A model generated the notes under the pieces. That model was not told the DNA's origin and searched no databases. It saw nothing but the letters and a program-made list of their open reading frames with translations. Made by a program: the position numbers and the translations under genes. Shown in pieces: positions 42,168-53,470 of a stretch of DNA of 64,000 bases (positions are counted from its first letter, which is position 1; every line of letters starts with the position of its first letter). The DNA is from Rhodovarius crocodyli. GTDB taxonomy: Bacteria; Pseudomonadota; Alphaproteobacteria; Acetobacterales; Acetobacteraceae. The stretch lies in the NCBI GenBank assembly GCA_945901085.1, contig CAMDJV010000008.1:47564-111563 (forward strand), read 5' to 3'.

Positions 42168-44630
42168 ATGGATCTTCAAGCCCCACCCATCGCGGTGGCC
42201 ACACCCGCCGCCGATGCGCGCAGCCTGGCCGAGAGCATCTTGCGCAAGCTGCTGTTTGACCTCGGCAAGAGCCAGCAGGGCGCGCAGCGGCGAGACTGGT
42301 TCATGGCGGCAGCGCTGGCCACGCGTGACCAGGTGATGGAGCGCTGGCTGGGCGGCAGCCGCAGCGCTTATAATTCCCAGGCCAAGCAGGTGTATTATCT
42401 CAGCCTGGAATTCCTCATCGGCCGGCTGCTGCGCGACACCATCACCAATTTGGGCATTGCCGATCAGCTGCGCGACGCGCTGGATATTCTGGGCGTGCCA
42501 TTTGACGAGGTACGCAGCGCCGAGCCCGATGCAGCGCTGGGCAATGGCGGGCTGGGGCGGCTGGCGGCCTGTTTCATGGAGAGCCTGGCGTCCTTGGGCA
42601 TCCCCGCCTTTGGCTATGGCATCCGCTATGATCATGGCCTGTTCCGGCAGCAGATCATGGGCGGCTGGCAGCGCGAGGTGCCGGAGGATTGGCTGACCTT
42701 TGGCAATCCATGGGAATTCGCCCGGCCGGAAATCGCCCATGAGATCGGCTTTGGCGGCAATATCACCGTCATCGACGCCAAGGACGGCCCGCGCCAGGTC
42801 TGGCAGCCCGGCGAGATCATTCAGGCCGTGGCCTATGACACGCCGATCATCGGCTGGCGCGGGCGCCATGTGAACACGCTGCGCCTATGGTCCGCCCGCG
42901 CGAGCGACCCGCTCTCGCTGGAAGCCTTCAACCATGGCGACCATGTGGGCGCCTTGGCGGATCAGGTGCGCCAGGAGGCCATCTCCAAGGTGCTCTACCC
43001 TGGCGATGAAACCCCTGCGGGGCAGGAATTGCGCCTGCGGCAGGAGTATTTCTTCGCCTCCGCCGCGCTGCAGGACCTCGTGCGGCGGCATATCCGGGTC
43101 CATGGCGATTTGCATTCCCTGCCCGATCGGGTGGCGATCCAACTCAACGACACCCATCCCGCCATCGCCGTGGCCGAGTTGATGCGCATTTGCGTGGATT
43201 TGCATGGCCTCTCCTGGGAGGAGGGCTGGCGGATCACCCAAGGGGCCATCAGCTACACCAACCACACCCTGCTGCCCGAGGCGCTGGAGAGTTGGCCGGT
43301 GCCGCTGATGGAACGGCTGCTGCCGCGGCATATGCAGATCATCTACCTCATCAACGCGCATCATCTGGATGCGGTGGCGGCACGCCATCCGGGCAATGAC
43401 GCTTTGCTGGCCTCGGTCTCGCTGATCGGCGAGGGGCATGCGCGGCGGGTGCGGATGGGCCATCTCGCCTTTGTCGGCAGCCATAAGGTGAATGGCGTCT
43501 CCGCACTGCATTCCAACCTGCTGAAGCAGACGGTGTTTCACGATTTCAACATGCTCTTCCCCGGGCGCATCGTGAACAAGACCAATGGCATCACCTTCCG
43601 CCGCTGGCTGCATCAGGCCAATCCTGGCCTTACCAGCCTGCTGCGGGAGGCGGTGGGCGAGCGGGTGCTGGATGACCCCCAGGCGCTGGAATTGCTGCGC
43701 CCGCTGGCCGATGACGCGGCGTTTCAGCAGCGCTTCATGGCGGTGAAGCACGCCAATAAGGCGGCGCTGGCGGCCAATATCCGCGCTGCGCTCGAATTGA
43801 AGATCGACCCCGGTGCCATGTTCGATGTGCAGATCAAGCGCATCCACGAATATAAGCGGCAATTGCTGAACATCCTCGAGGCCGTGGCGCTCTATGACGC
43901 GATGCGCGACAGCCCGACGCAGAGCTTCGCACCCCGGGTGAAGATTTTCGCCGGCAAGGCGGCGGCGAGCTATCACCGCGCCAAACTGATCATCAAGCTG
44001 GCGCATGATGTGGGTCGTGTGATCAATGCGGACCCGGTGCTGCGCGATAGGCTGAAGCTGGTCTTCCTGCCCAATTACAATGTCTCGGCGGCGGAGGTGA
44101 TCGTCCCCGCGGCCGATCTCTCCGAGCAGATTTCCACCGCCGGCATGGAGGCATCGGGCACCGGCAATATGAAACTGGCGCTGAATGGCGCGCTGACCAT
44201 GGGCACGCTGGATGGCGCCAATGTCGAAATCCTGGAGCATGTGGGGGCGGAGAATATCCATATCTTCGGCAAGACCACGCCCGAGGTGGCCGAGCATCGC
44301 GCCCATGGTATTCGTGGCCAGGCCGCGGTGGATGCCAGCCCGCGCCTGGCCCAGGTGCTGGAGGCCATTCGCTCGGGCGTCTTCAGCCCCGATGACCCAG
44401 GGCGCTATCACGGCCTGGTCGATGACCTGCTGAACACCGACCATTTTCTCGTGCTGGCGGATTTTGACAGTTATTACGAAGCCCAGCGAGCGGCCGATGC
44501 CCGCTGGAATGAGCCCCAGGCCTGGGCGCGCGCCGCCATTCTCAACACCGCCAATCTCGGCTGGTTCAGCGCTGACCGCACCATTGCGGAATATGCGGAG
44601 GACATCTGGAAAGTGTCGCCGGTGATCTGA
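42168..44630 (+). CDS. glgP: glycogen/starch/alpha-glucan phosphorylase
   Basis: An 820-residue GT35 enzyme that releases glucose-1-phosphate from the non-reducing ends of glycogen. The PLP-binding Lys is in EASGTGNMKLALNGAL. LGNGGLGRLAACFMESLASL and the FGYGIRYDHGLFRQ glucan site are conserved. Length is typical. The ATG at 42168 (MDLQAPPIAV) was chosen over upstream in-frame codons because the family's N-terminus starts shortly after. It is the first gene of the glycogen operon. The 126 bases upstream hold no recognised operator. Confidence 0.96.
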   Translation: MDLQAPPIAVATPAADARSLAESILRKLLFDLGKSQQGAQRRDWFMAAALATRDQVMERWLGGSRSAYNSQAKQVYYLSLEFLIGRLLRDTITNLGIADQLRDALDILGVPFDEVRSAEPDAALGNGGLGRLAACFMESLASLGIPAFGYGIRYDHGLFRQQIMGGWQREVPEDWLTFGNPWEFARPEIAHEIGFGGNITVIDAKDGPRQVWQPGEIIQAVAYDTPIIGWRGRHVNTLRLWSARASDPLSLEAFNHGDHVGALADQVRQEAISKVLYPGDETPAGQELRLRQEYFFASAALQDLVRRHIRVHGDLHSLPDRVAIQLNDTHPAIAVAELMRICVDLHGLSWEEGWRITQGAISYTNHTLLPEALESWPVPLMERLLPRHMQIIYLINAHHLDAVAARHPGNDALLASVSLIGEGHARRVRMGHLAFVGSHKVNGVSALHSNLLKQTVFHDFNMLFPGRIVNKTNGITFRRWLHQANPGLTSLLREAVGERVLDDPQALELLRPLADDAAFQQRFMAVKHANKAALAANIRAALELKIDPGAMFDVQIKRIHEYKRQLLNILEAVALYDAMRDSPTQSFAPRVKIFAGKAAASYHRAKLIIKLAHDVGRVINADPVLRDRLKLVFLPNYNVSAAEVIVPAADLSEQISTAGMEASGTGNMKLALNGALTMGTLDGANVEILEHVGAENIHIFGKTTPEVAEHRAHGIRGQAAVDASPRLAQVLEAIRSGVFSPDDPGRYHGLVDDLLNTDHFLVLADFDSYYEAQRAADARWNEPQAWARAAILNTANLGWFSADRTIAEYAEDIWKVSPVI

Positions 44631-44634
44631 GGTG

Positions 44635-46851
44635 ATGATTGGGGGGATGATCAGCGCGGCGGAAATCACCGCCATCATCGAGGCCCGCCACGATGACCCC
44701 TTCGCGCTGCTCGGCCCGCATAGGCTGCCCGGCGGCGGCACCGTGCTGCGCGCCTTCATCCCCGGGGCCGAGACGCTCAGCGCCGAGGAAGCGGGCGGCG
44801 CCATCCCGCTTACCCGGCTTCACAAGGCAGGGTTTTTCGAGGGGCTGGTGCCAGGGCCTGGCCATCGCTGGCTGCAGGCCGGGGCGGGCGGCGTGGCCTG
44901 GCGCGAGGGCGACCCCTATGCCTTTGGCCCCAGCCTCGGCGCTTTGGATGATCATTTGCTGCTGGAGGGCACTCATCATTTGCTGCCCGCAAGGCTGGGC
45001 GCCCATCCGGTGGTGCTGGAGGGGGTCGCGGGCTGGCGTTTCGCGCTCTGGGCGCCGCATGCCCAGCGTGTGTCGGTGGTGGGGGATTTCAACCGCTGGG
45101 ATGGCAGGCGCCACCCTATGCGCCGGCGGGTGGATAGCGGCTTGTGGGAGATTTTTCTGCCTGGCCTGCATCCAGATGCGGCCTATAAATTCGAAATCCG
45201 CAGCCGCGAGGGCATGATTCTGCCCCTCAAGGCCGACCCTTATGGCTTTGCTGCCGAATTACGGCCGGGCACCGCCTCGCTGCTGCATACGCCGGATGGC
45301 CATCGCTGGGGGGATGCCGCCTGGCTGCAGGCCCGCCCCGCCCGCCAGGCGCGTGGCCAGCCGATGAGCATTTATGAGGTCCACGCCACCTCCTGGAAGC
45401 GGCATTGGGATGGCAGGTTCTGGAATTGGGATGAATTGGCGGCCGCCCTCATCCCCTATGTCGTGGATCTGGGTTTCACCCATATCGAGTTGATGCCAGT
45501 GATGGAGCATCCGCTCGATATGAGTTGGGGCTATCAGCCGATTGGCCTGCATGCGCCCACCGCGCGGCTGGGTGAGCCGGCGGGGCTGAAGCGTTTCATC
45601 GATGCCGCGCATCAGGCCGAGATCGGCGTGCTGCTGGACTGGGTGCCGGCGCATTTCCCCAAGGATGCGCATGGGCTGGCAATGTTCACCGGCGAACCGC
45701 TCTATGAACACCCCGACCCCCGGCGCGGCGCGCATCCCGATTGGGGCACCGCGATCTATGATTTTGGCCGGCCGGAGGTGCTGGCTTTCCTCGTCGCCAA
45801 TGCGCTGTTCTGGCTGCGCGAATACCACGCCGATGGGCTGCGGGTGGATGCGGTCAGTTCGATGATCCGGCTGGATTATTCCCGCGCAGAAGGCGAATGG
45901 GCGCCCAATGCGGAAGGTGGGCGGGAAAACCTCGATGCCGTGGCCTTCCTCCGCCGCCTCAATGCCCTGGTGCGGCAGGAGATGCCCGGCGTGCTGATGA
46001 TCGCCGAGGATGCGACCGATAGGCCCGGCATTTCCCGCCCGCCGGAAGAGGGCGGCTTGGGCTTCCACATGAAGTGGAATATGGGCTGGATGAATGACAC
46101 GCTGCGCTACATGGCGTTAGAGCCGGCCCAGCGGCCCCATCACCACCGGCTGATGAATTTCTCCATCCTCTATGCCTGGAATGAGGATTTCCTGCTGCCG
46201 CTGAGCCATGACGAGGTGGTGCATGGCAAGGCAACACTGCTGGGGCGCATGCCGGAGGCGGGCATGGATGATTGGCAGCGCTTTGCCAATCTGCGCGCCT
46301 ATTGGGGCTTCATGTGGGGCCATCCGGGCAAGAAGCTGCTCTTCATGGGCCAGGAATTTGCGCCCTGGCGGGAATGGGCGGAAAGCCGGGAACTGGATTG
46401 GTGGCTGCTGCAATATCCCCGCCATCAGGGGATGCAGGCGCTGGTGCGCGCGCTCAATCATCTGCATCGCAACGAGGCCGCGCTGCATGCGCTGGACCAT
46501 GCGCCGCAGGGTTTTGGCTGGATCGATGCCAATGACGCGGCGCATTGCGGCTTTGCCTGGCTGCGCTTTGGCGGGCCGGATGCGCCGCCCATCGCGGTGC
46601 TGAGCAACTTCACGCCCCAGCCGCGCGAATTCCACCGCATCGGCCTGCCCCATGCCGGCCAATGGGATGAGGTGCTGAACACCGATGATCTCGGCTGGGG
46701 CGGCAGCGGCATGGGCAATCCGGGCGGGGTGCGCGCCGTGGCGGATACCTCACATGGCTTTGCCGCCTCGGCGATGGTCACCTTGCCGCCATTGGCGACG
46801 ATCTATTTGCGATACAGAGCAGAGGGGATGGATGAGCATGGCGAGCGGTGA
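44635..46851 (+). CDS. glgB: 1,4-alpha-glucan branching enzyme
   Basis: A 738-residue GH13 enzyme that transfers alpha-1,4 chains to alpha-1,6 positions. It has an N-terminal extension, a CBM48 module ([20 protein letters not shown]), and the catalytic barrel. The nucleophile Asp is in [11 protein letters not shown], the acid/base Glu in LMIAEDATD, and the third Asp in [11 protein letters not shown]. The exact start is uncertain among 44632 (GTG), 44635 and 44647. It follows glgP by only a few bases and overlaps glgC by 20. Confidence 0.95.
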   Translation: MIGGMISAAEITAIIEARHDDPFALLGPHRLPGGGTVLRAFIPGAETLSAEEAGGAIPLTRLHKAGFFEGLVPGPGHRWLQAGAGGVAWREGDPYAFGPSLGALDDHLLLEGTHHLLPARLGAHPVVLEGVAGWRFALWAPHAQRVSVVGDFNRWDGRRHPMRRRVDSGLWEIFLPGLHPDAAYKFEIRSREGMILPLKADPYGFAAELRPGTASLLHTPDGHRWGDAAWLQARPARQARGQPMSIYEVHATSWKRHWDGRFWNWDELAAALIPYVVDLGFTHIELMPVMEHPLDMSWGYQPIGLHAPTARLGEPAGLKRFIDAAHQAEIGVLLDWVPAHFPKDAHGLAMFTGEPLYEHPDPRRGAHPDWGTAIYDFGRPEVLAFLVANALFWLREYHADGLRVDAVSSMIRLDYSRAEGEWAPNAEGGRENLDAVAFLRRLNALVRQEMPGVLMIAEDATDRPGISRPPEEGGLGFHMKWNMGWMNDTLRYMALEPAQRPHHHRLMNFSILYAWNEDFLLPLSHDEVVHGKATLLGRMPEAGMDDWQRFANLRAYWGFMWGHPGKKLLFMGQEFAPWREWAESRELDWWLLQYPRHQGMQALVRALNHLHRNEAALHALDHAPQGFGWIDANDAAHCGFAWLRFGGPDAPPIAVLSNFTPQPREFHRIGLPHAGQWDEVLNTDDLGWGGSGMGNPGGVRAVADTSHGFAASAMVTLPPLATIYLRYRAEGMDEHGER

Positions 46852-48118
46852 AGAGAACGCGCCGAGGGGTGGGGATTGGCCGCTGGCGCGGCACGCCATG
46901 GCCTTTGTGCTGGCGGGCGGCCGAGGCTCACGGCTGATGGAATTGACCGACCGGCGCGCCAAGCCCGCAGTGCCATTCGGCGGCAAGACGCGCATCATTG
47001 ATTTCACCCTGTCCAATGCGCTGAATTCGGGCATTCGGCGCTTGGCGGTGGCCACGCAATACAAGGCGCATAGCCTGATCCGCCACCTGCAGCGCGGCTG
47101 GACCTTTCTGCGCCCCGAACGCAATGAGAGCTTTGATATCCTGCCCGCCTCGCAACGCGTCTCCGAGGCCAATTGGTATCTCGGCACGGCGGATGCGGTG
47201 TATCAGAACATCGACATCATCGCCGATTACCGGCCGCGCTACATCGTGCTGCTGGCTGGCGACCATATCTACAAGATGGATTACGAGCGCATGCTGCAAC
47301 AGCATGTGAATGACCAAGCCGATGTGACGGTCTGCTCCATAGCCGTGCCGCGCATGGAGGCCACGGGCTTTGGCGTGATCGCGGTGGATGGCAATAACCG
47401 CATCATCGATTTCGTGGAAAAACCGGCCGACCCGCCGGGGATTCCCGGCATGCCGGAGATGGCGCTGGCCTCCATGGGCATCTACGTCTTCAACACCGAA
47501 TTCCTGTTCGATATCCTGCGGCGCGACGCGGCGGACCCGCATTCGAGCCATGATTTCGGCAAGGATATCATCCCCTATATCGTCAAGCACGGGCGGGCGG
47601 TGGCGCATCGCTTTGAAAGCTCCTGCGTGCGCGCCAGCACCGAGATGCTGCCCTATTGGCGCGATGTCGGCACGGTGGATGCCTATTGGGAGGCCAATAT
47701 CGGCCTCACCGAAATCGTCCCTGCCCTCGATCTTTACGACAATTCCTGGCCGATCTGGACCTATGCCGAGATCACGCCGCCGGCGAAATTCGTCCATGAC
47801 CTCGACGATAGGCGGGGCGAGGCGATCTCCTCGCTGGTTTCGGGTGGGTGCATCGTCTCGGGCGCACGCGTGCAGCAATCGCTGCTCTTCACCGGCTGCC
47901 ATGTGCATTCGCATGCGCGGCTGGAGGGTGCGGTGGTGCTGCCGCAGGTGGATATCGGCCGCGCCGCCCGCCTCACCCGGGTGGTGGTGGATCGCGGCGT
48001 GCGCATCCCAGCGGGGCTGGTGGTGGGCGAGGACCCGGTGGCGGATGCAAGCCGGTTCCGCCGCACCGATGCGGGTATCACGCTCATCACCCAATCCATG
48101 CTGGACCGGCTGGCGTGA
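46832..48118 (+). CDS. glgC: glucose-1-phosphate adenylyltransferase
   Basis: A 428-residue enzyme that makes ADP-glucose and sets the rate of glycogen synthesis. [17 protein letters not shown] is the nucleotide-binding loop and [17 protein letters not shown] the adjacent catalytic and allosteric Lys/Arg region. The C-terminal left-handed beta-helix is complete. GAGGGG lies just before the ATG at 46832. It overlaps glgB at its start and glgA at its end (GTGA). Confidence 0.96.
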   Translation: MSMASGEENAPRGGDWPLARHAMAFVLAGGRGSRLMELTDRRAKPAVPFGGKTRIIDFTLSNALNSGIRRLAVATQYKAHSLIRHLQRGWTFLRPERNESFDILPASQRVSEANWYLGTADAVYQNIDIIADYRPRYIVLLAGDHIYKMDYERMLQQHVNDQADVTVCSIAVPRMEATGFGVIAVDGNNRIIDFVEKPADPPGIPGMPEMALASMGIYVFNTEFLFDILRRDAADPHSSHDFGKDIIPYIVKHGRAVAHRFESSCVRASTEMLPYWRDVGTVDAYWEANIGLTEIVPALDLYDNSWPIWTYAEITPPAKFVHDLDDRRGEAISSLVSGGCIVSGARVQQSLLFTGCHVHSHARLEGAVVLPQVDIGRAARLTRVVVDRGVRIPAGLVVGEDPVADASRFRRTDAGITLITQSMLDRLA

Positions 48119-49557
48119 CGCTGCGGGTTCTGGCCGTCGCCTCCGAATGCGTGCCGCTGGTCAAGACCGGCGGGCTGGCCGATGTGGTGGGCGCGCTGCC
48201 AGGCGCGCTGGCCGAGCATGATGTTGCGATCACAACCATGCTGCCAGGCTATCCCGCCGTGCTGGCGGCGCTGGGTGACCCCCGGCCTGCGCGCATCATG
48301 GCCGACCTCTTCGGCGGGCCGGCGCGGCTGCTGCGTGGCACACTCGGCGGGCTCGACATCATCGCGGTGGATGCGCCGCATCTCTTTGGCCGTACCGGCA
48401 GCCCCTATCTCATGCCCGATGGCCGCGAATGGCCGGATAATGCCCCGCGCTTCGCCGCCCTCGCCCAGGCGGCGGCCCATCTGGCGCTGCATGGGATAGG
48501 GCAGACGCGCTTTGACGTGGTGCATGCGCATGACTGGCAGGCGGGGCTGACGCCGGCCTATCTGCGATTTGCGCCCCGGCGGGTTCCCAGCCTTTTCACC
48601 ATCCATAATCTGGCCTTTCAGGGGCAGTTTCCGGCCGCGTTCTTCGGCCGGCTATCCCTGCCGCCGGAGGCGTTTTCCACCGCCGGCCTCGAATATTTCG
48701 GCACGGTGGGCTACCTCAAGGCGGGGCTGTGGTTTGCCGATGCGATCAGCACCGTCTCGCCCAGCTATGCCGCCGAAATCCGCACGCCCATGGCCGGCAT
48801 GGGCCTCGATGGGCTGCTGCGCGGCCGCGCCACGGTGCTGCATGGCGTGCTGAACGGCATTGATACCGCAGAGTGGGACCCCAAGACCGACCGCCACCTC
48901 CCCGCCCGCTTCGATGCCCAGAACCTGCCCGCCCGCGCCACCAATAAGGCCGCCTTGCAGGCGGCCTTTGGGCTGGCGCAGGAGCCTTCAGCGCCGCTCT
49001 TCGTCTATGTTGGCCGCCTGGCCTGGCAGAAGGGGGTGGATCTGCTGCTTGAGGCGATTCCCGCGCTCTTCGCCGCCGGTGGCCAGCTTGCCATTCTGGG
49101 CAGCGGCGATGCCGCGCTGGTGGAGCGCTGCGAGGGGGCGGCGGCGGCCCATCCGGGCCGCATCGGCACCCGCATCGCCTTTGATGAGGCGCTGGCAAGG
49201 CTAGCCTATGGCGGGGCGGATGCCATGCTGGTGCCCAGCCGCTTCGAGCCCTGCGGCCTCGCCCAGCTTTGTGCGCTGCGCTATGGCGCGCTGCCCATCG
49301 TCACCCGCGTGGGCGGGCTGGCCGATACGGTGGTGGATGCCAATGCGGCGGCGCTGGGCCAGGGCTGGGGCAATGGCTTTGTCTGCGCGCCCGATAGCCC
49401 CGAATTGCTCGGCGCGGCCATGCTGCGCGCGGCGGGGCTGTATCGGCAGCGCGAGATCTGGGCCGGGTTGCAGCGCAATGCCATGGCGCAGGATGTCTCC
49501 TGGGCGGCATCTGCGGCGCAATATGCGGCGATTTATCGCGGGCTGGCCGGTGGCTGA
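48115..49557 (+). CDS. glgA: glycogen synthase
   Basis: A 480-residue GT5 enzyme that extends alpha-1,4-glucan from ADP-glucose. [20 protein letters not shown] near the start contains the ADP-glucose-binding KTGGL. The C-terminal GT-B domain has [16 protein letters not shown] and [20 protein letters not shown], where the conserved Glu resides. The GTG start at 48115 overlaps the glgC stop. Its end overlaps the GlgX-MalQ fusion gene by eight bases. Confidence 0.95.
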   Translation: MTLRVLAVASECVPLVKTGGLADVVGALPGALAEHDVAITTMLPGYPAVLAALGDPRPARIMADLFGGPARLLRGTLGGLDIIAVDAPHLFGRTGSPYLMPDGREWPDNAPRFAALAQAAAHLALHGIGQTRFDVVHAHDWQAGLTPAYLRFAPRRVPSLFTIHNLAFQGQFPAAFFGRLSLPPEAFSTAGLEYFGTVGYLKAGLWFADAISTVSPSYAAEIRTPMAGMGLDGLLRGRATVLHGVLNGIDTAEWDPKTDRHLPARFDAQNLPARATNKAALQAAFGLAQEPSAPLFVYVGRLAWQKGVDLLLEAIPALFAAGGQLAILGSGDAALVERCEGAAAAHPGRIGTRIAFDEALARLAYGGADAMLVPSRFEPCGLAQLCALRYGALPIVTRVGGLADTVVDANAAALGQGWGNGFVCAPDSPELLGAAMLRAAGLYRQREIWAGLQRNAMAQDVSWAASAAQYAAIYRGLAGG

Positions 49558-52500
49558 ACTGGGCGTGCATCTGGTGCCCGGTGGTGCCTTCGCCGCCATC
49601 CCCGCGCCAGGGGCCGAGGGGGTGGAGATTTGTGTCTTCGAGGCCGGGGGGGAAACCCGGCACCTTCTGGGCCAGCGGGTTGGCGATGTCTTCCAAGGCG
49701 CAGTGCCAATGGCGGCAGGCGCGCATTATGGGCTGCGGGCGCATGGGGTGGGGTTTTTCCCGGAAAAACTGTTGCTCGACCCCTGGGCCCGCCGGCTGGA
49801 CCGGCCCTTCACCCTGCATGCCTCGATGTTCGCGGGCGGCGAGGACAGCGCCGCCGCCATGCCCAAAGCGGTGCTGGAAGAGCCCCTGCCCGCCCTGGCG
49901 CCGTTCAGCCCGCCAGGGCCGGCCATTCTGTACGAATTGCATGTCCGCGGCTTCACCATGCGCCATTCGGCTGTGCCCGAGGCGCTGCGCGGTACCTTTG
50001 CCGGCCTCGCGCATCCCGCCGCCATCGCCCATTTGCGGGCGCTGGGGGTCAGCCATGTCGAGATCATGCCCTGCGCCGCCTGGGTGGATGAGCGGCATTT
50101 GCCGCCGCTCGGGCTCAGCAATTACTGGGGCTATAATCCGGTGGGGTTTCTGGCGCCTGATCCCCGCCTGGCCCCGGGCGGCATGGCGGAGCTGCGGGCC
50201 TGCGTGGCGGCGCTGCGCGAGGCCGGCATTGGCGTGATTCTCGACATCGTGCTGAACCATTCGGGCGAGGGTGATGCGGAAGGCCCCATCCTGTCGCTGC
50301 GCGGGCTGGGGGAGGCGCATTGGTATGCGATGCGAGACGGCGCCCTGGAGAACCACGCCGGCACCGGCAATGCGCTGGCGCTGGACCAGCCCTGGCCGCT
50401 GCGCCTGGCCATGGATGCGCTGCGGCACTGGGCGGAGCAGAGCGGGATTGCCGGTTTTCGGCTCGACCTCGCCACCACGCTGGGCCGCAGCGCGCAAGTC
50501 TTTACCCCCGATGCGCCGCTACTGCTGGCCATGCGGCAGGACCCGGTGCTGCGCCGCCTGCTGATCATTGCCGAGCCTTGGGATATCGGCGCCCATGGCT
50601 ACCAACTCGGCCGCTTCCCCGCCGGCTGGGCGGAATGGAATGACCGCTTTCGTGACGATACCAGGCGCTTCTGGCGCGGCGATCACGGGCGCCTGGGCGA
50701 TGTCACCACCCGCTTTGCCGGCAGCGCCGATCTCTTCGCCGGCCGCCCGGCCAGCGACAGCCTGAATTTCATCACCGCGCATGACGGGTTCACCCTCGCT
50801 GATCTGCTCAGCCATGAGGGCCGGCACAACCACGCCAATGCCGAGGACAACCGCGATGGGGCCACGGCGGATATCTCCTGGAACCATGGTGTGGAGGGGC
50901 CGAGCGGGGATTGCGCCATCATCGCCGCGCGGGCGCAGGATGCCCGTTCCCTGCTGCTCTTGCTGCTCACCGCACGCGGTACGCCCATGCTGGCCATGGG
51001 CGATGAATTGGGCCGCAGCCAGGGTGGCAACAACAATGCCTATTGCCAGGATAATGCGCTCTCCTGGCTGGATTGGCCGGGCGATACGGGGCTGGCCGGG
51101 TTTACCGCCCGGCTGGTGCGGGCGCGGAAGGCGCATCCCGCGCTGCATGCCGCGCGCCACCTCTCGGGTGAGCCCAAGGTGGCGGGCGGCCTGCCTGATG
51201 TGGCCTGGGCGGCGCCCGGCGGTGGCACGCCCGATTGGCAAGGCCAGGCCCTGGTGGCGCTGCTGAGCGCGGGCGAGGACCGGGTGGCCGTGGCCTTCAA
51301 TGCCGGCCGGCAAGATTTGCCACTGCAACTGCCCGAGCCACGCCCCGGCCATGCCTGGCGGCTGCTGGCCAATAGCGCAGCACCCGAAGCGCAAGGCCCG
51401 CCCCCCAACAGCCTGCCCGGCCGGGCCGCCTTGCTATTGGCCGAAACCCCCACCCGGACGACCTCCGGCCTGGATGATGCCACGCTGCAGCGTCTGGCCC
51501 GCCAGGGGGGCATCGCCACCTCCTGGCATGATGTGAGCGGCCGCCACACCCAAGTGCCGACCGAGACGCTGCGCGCCGTGCTGTCGGCGCTGGACATCCC
51601 CCATCACAGCACCGACGCCGCGCGGGCTTCGCTGCGCGCCCTGGCCATGCCGCCCGCCCTGCCCCTGCATGCGGCACTCACCGAGGGGCAGGAAGGGATG
51701 CTGCTGCTCGGCCCGGAACTCGCCGCTGGCAGGGCCGGGCTGGAGGTGGTGCTGGAGGATGGCAGCCGCCATGCCATCGCCGCCGCGGGCGAGTTGTTCT
51801 GGCACGGGCTGCCCGATGGCCGTCAGGTGCAGGCCCGCTGGCAGCCCATGCCGGCGCTGCCCGCCGGGTATCATCGCCTCCAGGCCGGGGTGTATGCTGT
51901 GCCGCTGATCGTGGCACCGGCGCGCGCCTTTATGGCGCTGGAGCGGCCATGCTTTGGCCTGACCGCGCAGAGCTATGCGCTGCGCCGCGCCGGTGACCAG
52001 GGGATTGGCGATTATACCGCCCTGGCCATGTTGGCGGCCGAGGCGGGGGCGCAGGGCGCGCGGCTGCTCGGCCTCAGCCCGCCGCATGCGCTGATGCCGC
52101 GGGACCGCGACCGCGCCAGCCCCTATCAGCCCTCAGACCGGCGATTTCTCGAGCCGGTGCTGATTGACGTCACCGCCCTGCCCGCCGGCCCCGCCACCCG
52201 GTCGGCCCTGGCGGCGGAGGAGGGGCTGTTCCAGGCTTTGCGCGGCGGGGCTTTGGTGGATTACCCGCAGGTTTGGGCCGCCAAGCGCCGGGTGCTGGCG
52301 GCGGCCTTCGCCGAATTCCCGGTCGATGATCCGGGCTTTGCCGGCTTCATCGCCGCCGGTGGCGCGGCGCTGGAGGGTTTTGCCAGCTTCACCGCCCTGG
52401 CCGAGCAGCATGACGGCACAGCCTGGCCGCAAGGGCTGCGCCATGCGGGCGATCATGGGGTTGCGGGTTTCCAGGCGGCGTCCCGCCCGGCCATCCGCTT

Positions 52501-53470
52501 CCAACAATTCCTGCAATTCCTGGCCGATGCGCAGCTCGCCCGGGCGGGGCAGGCCGGGGCCGGGCTGTATCGCGACCTCGCCGTGGGCAGCGCGCCCGAT
52601 GGGGCCGAGCCGTGGTGCGCGCCCGAGGCTTTTCTGCGCGGCTTCTCGCTGGGCGCGCCGCCCGACCCGCTGGGGCCGCAGGGCCAGGTCTGGGGCCTGC
52701 CGGCGCCGCGCCCGGCGGGTTTGCCCGCCCATTTTCGTGGCCTGCTGGCCGCCAATATGCGCCACGCCCAGGCGCTGCGCATTGACCATGTGATGGGGTT
52801 GCAAAGGCTGTTCCTGGTGCCCGATGGCGCGCCTGGGGCCGCGGGCTGCTACCTGCAATACCCCCGCCCGGCGCTGCTGGCTGAACTGACACTGGCCAGC
52901 CAGCGCCAGCAATGCATGGTGGTGGGCGAGGATCTCGGCACCGTGCCTGAGGGCCTGGGTGAGGCGCTGAATGGTGCCAACATTCTCTCCTACCGCGTCT
53001 TGTGGTTTGAGCGGGAGGCGAATGGCGCGCTGCGCCCGCCGGCGCAATGGGCGCGCCAATCCGCCGCCTGTGTCTCCACCCATGACCTGCCAACCCTGGC
53101 AGGGTGGTGGGAGGGGGCGGATATCGCCGAACGCATAGCCCTGGGCCTGGCCGAGGCGGATGCCTGGGCGGCGCGCGAGGCCGAGCGGCAGGCGCTGCTC
53201 GCAGCCCTCGGCCAGCCTGCGGGCATCACCAGCGGCGATGGGTTTTCCGACCGGCTGGCCGCGCTGATCCATGCCCATGTCGCCGCCGGTGCTTCGCTGC
53301 TGATGCTGGCCCAGGCCGAGGATCTCGCCGGCGAGACCGTGGCGGTGAACCTGCCAGGGACGGATCGCGAGCGGCCGAATTGGCGCCGGCGGCTGGGCAC
53401 GGCCCTGCCAGGGCTTTGCGAGACGCCAAGGGCGAAAAGGATATTGGCAGAATTGCGAGGGCGGATGTGA
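49550..53470 (+). CDS. fused glycogen debranching enzyme (GlgX) and 4-alpha-glucanotransferase (MalQ)
   Basis: A single 1306-residue frame with two complete enzymes. Residues 1-630 are a GH13 GlgX with an N-terminal CBM48 and a barrel; the catalytic residues are Asp306 (FRLDLA), Glu342 (IIAEPWD) and Asp412 (TAHDGF). Residues 640-1306 are a GH77 MalQ with its N-terminal module (GGIATSWHDVSGRHTQ), Asp1079 (RIDHVMG), Glu1127 (VGEDLG) and Asp1179 (STHDLPT). GlgX removes the branch stubs left by phosphorylase and MalQ rearranges the released malto-oligosaccharides, so the fusion joins consecutive steps. It starts at a GTG overlapping glgA by eight bases. No stop or frameshift separates the parts. 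Confidence 0.93.
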   Translation: MAELGVHLVPGGAFAAIPAPGAEGVEICVFEAGGETRHLLGQRVGDVFQGAVPMAAGAHYGLRAHGVGFFPEKLLLDPWARRLDRPFTLHASMFAGGEDSAAAMPKAVLEEPLPALAPFSPPGPAILYELHVRGFTMRHSAVPEALRGTFAGLAHPAAIAHLRALGVSHVEIMPCAAWVDERHLPPLGLSNYWGYNPVGFLAPDPRLAPGGMAELRACVAALREAGIGVILDIVLNHSGEGDAEGPILSLRGLGEAHWYAMRDGALENHAGTGNALALDQPWPLRLAMDALRHWAEQSGIAGFRLDLATTLGRSAQVFTPDAPLLLAMRQDPVLRRLLIIAEPWDIGAHGYQLGRFPAGWAEWNDRFRDDTRRFWRGDHGRLGDVTTRFAGSADLFAGRPASDSLNFITAHDGFTLADLLSHEGRHNHANAEDNRDGATADISWNHGVEGPSGDCAIIAARAQDARSLLLLLLTARGTPMLAMGDELGRSQGGNNNAYCQDNALSWLDWPGDTGLAGFTARLVRARKAHPALHAARHLSGEPKVAGGLPDVAWAAPGGGTPDWQGQALVALLSAGEDRVAVAFNAGRQDLPLQLPEPRPGHAWRLLANSAAPEAQGPPPNSLPGRAALLLAETPTRTTSGLDDATLQRLARQGGIATSWHDVSGRHTQVPTETLRAVLSALDIPHHSTDAARASLRALAMPPALPLHAALTEGQEGMLLLGPELAAGRAGLEVVLEDGSRHAIAAAGELFWHGLPDGRQVQARWQPMPALPAGYHRLQAGVYAVPLIVAPARAFMALERPCFGLTAQSYALRRAGDQGIGDYTALAMLAAEAGAQGARLLGLSPPHALMPRDRDRASPYQPSDRRFLEPVLIDVTALPAGPATRSALAAEEGLFQALRGGALVDYPQVWAAKRRVLAAAFAEFPVDDPGFAGFIAAGGAALEGFASFTALAEQHDGTAWPQGLRHAGDHGVAGFQAASRPAIRFQQFLQFLADAQLARAGQAGAGLYRDLAVGSAPDGAEPWCAPEAFLRGFSLGAPPDPLGPQGQVWGLPAPRPAGLPAHFRGLLAANMRHAQALRIDHVMGLQRLFLVPDGAPGAAGCYLQYPRPALLAELTLASQRQQCMVVGEDLGTVPEGLGEALNGANILSYRVLWFEREANGALRPPAQWARQSAACVSTHDLPTLAGWWEGADIAERIALGLAEADAWAAREAERQALLAALGQPAGITSGDGFSDRLAALIHAHVAAGASLLMLAQAEDLAGETVAVNLPGTDRERPNWRRRLGTALPGLCETPRAKRILAELRGRM

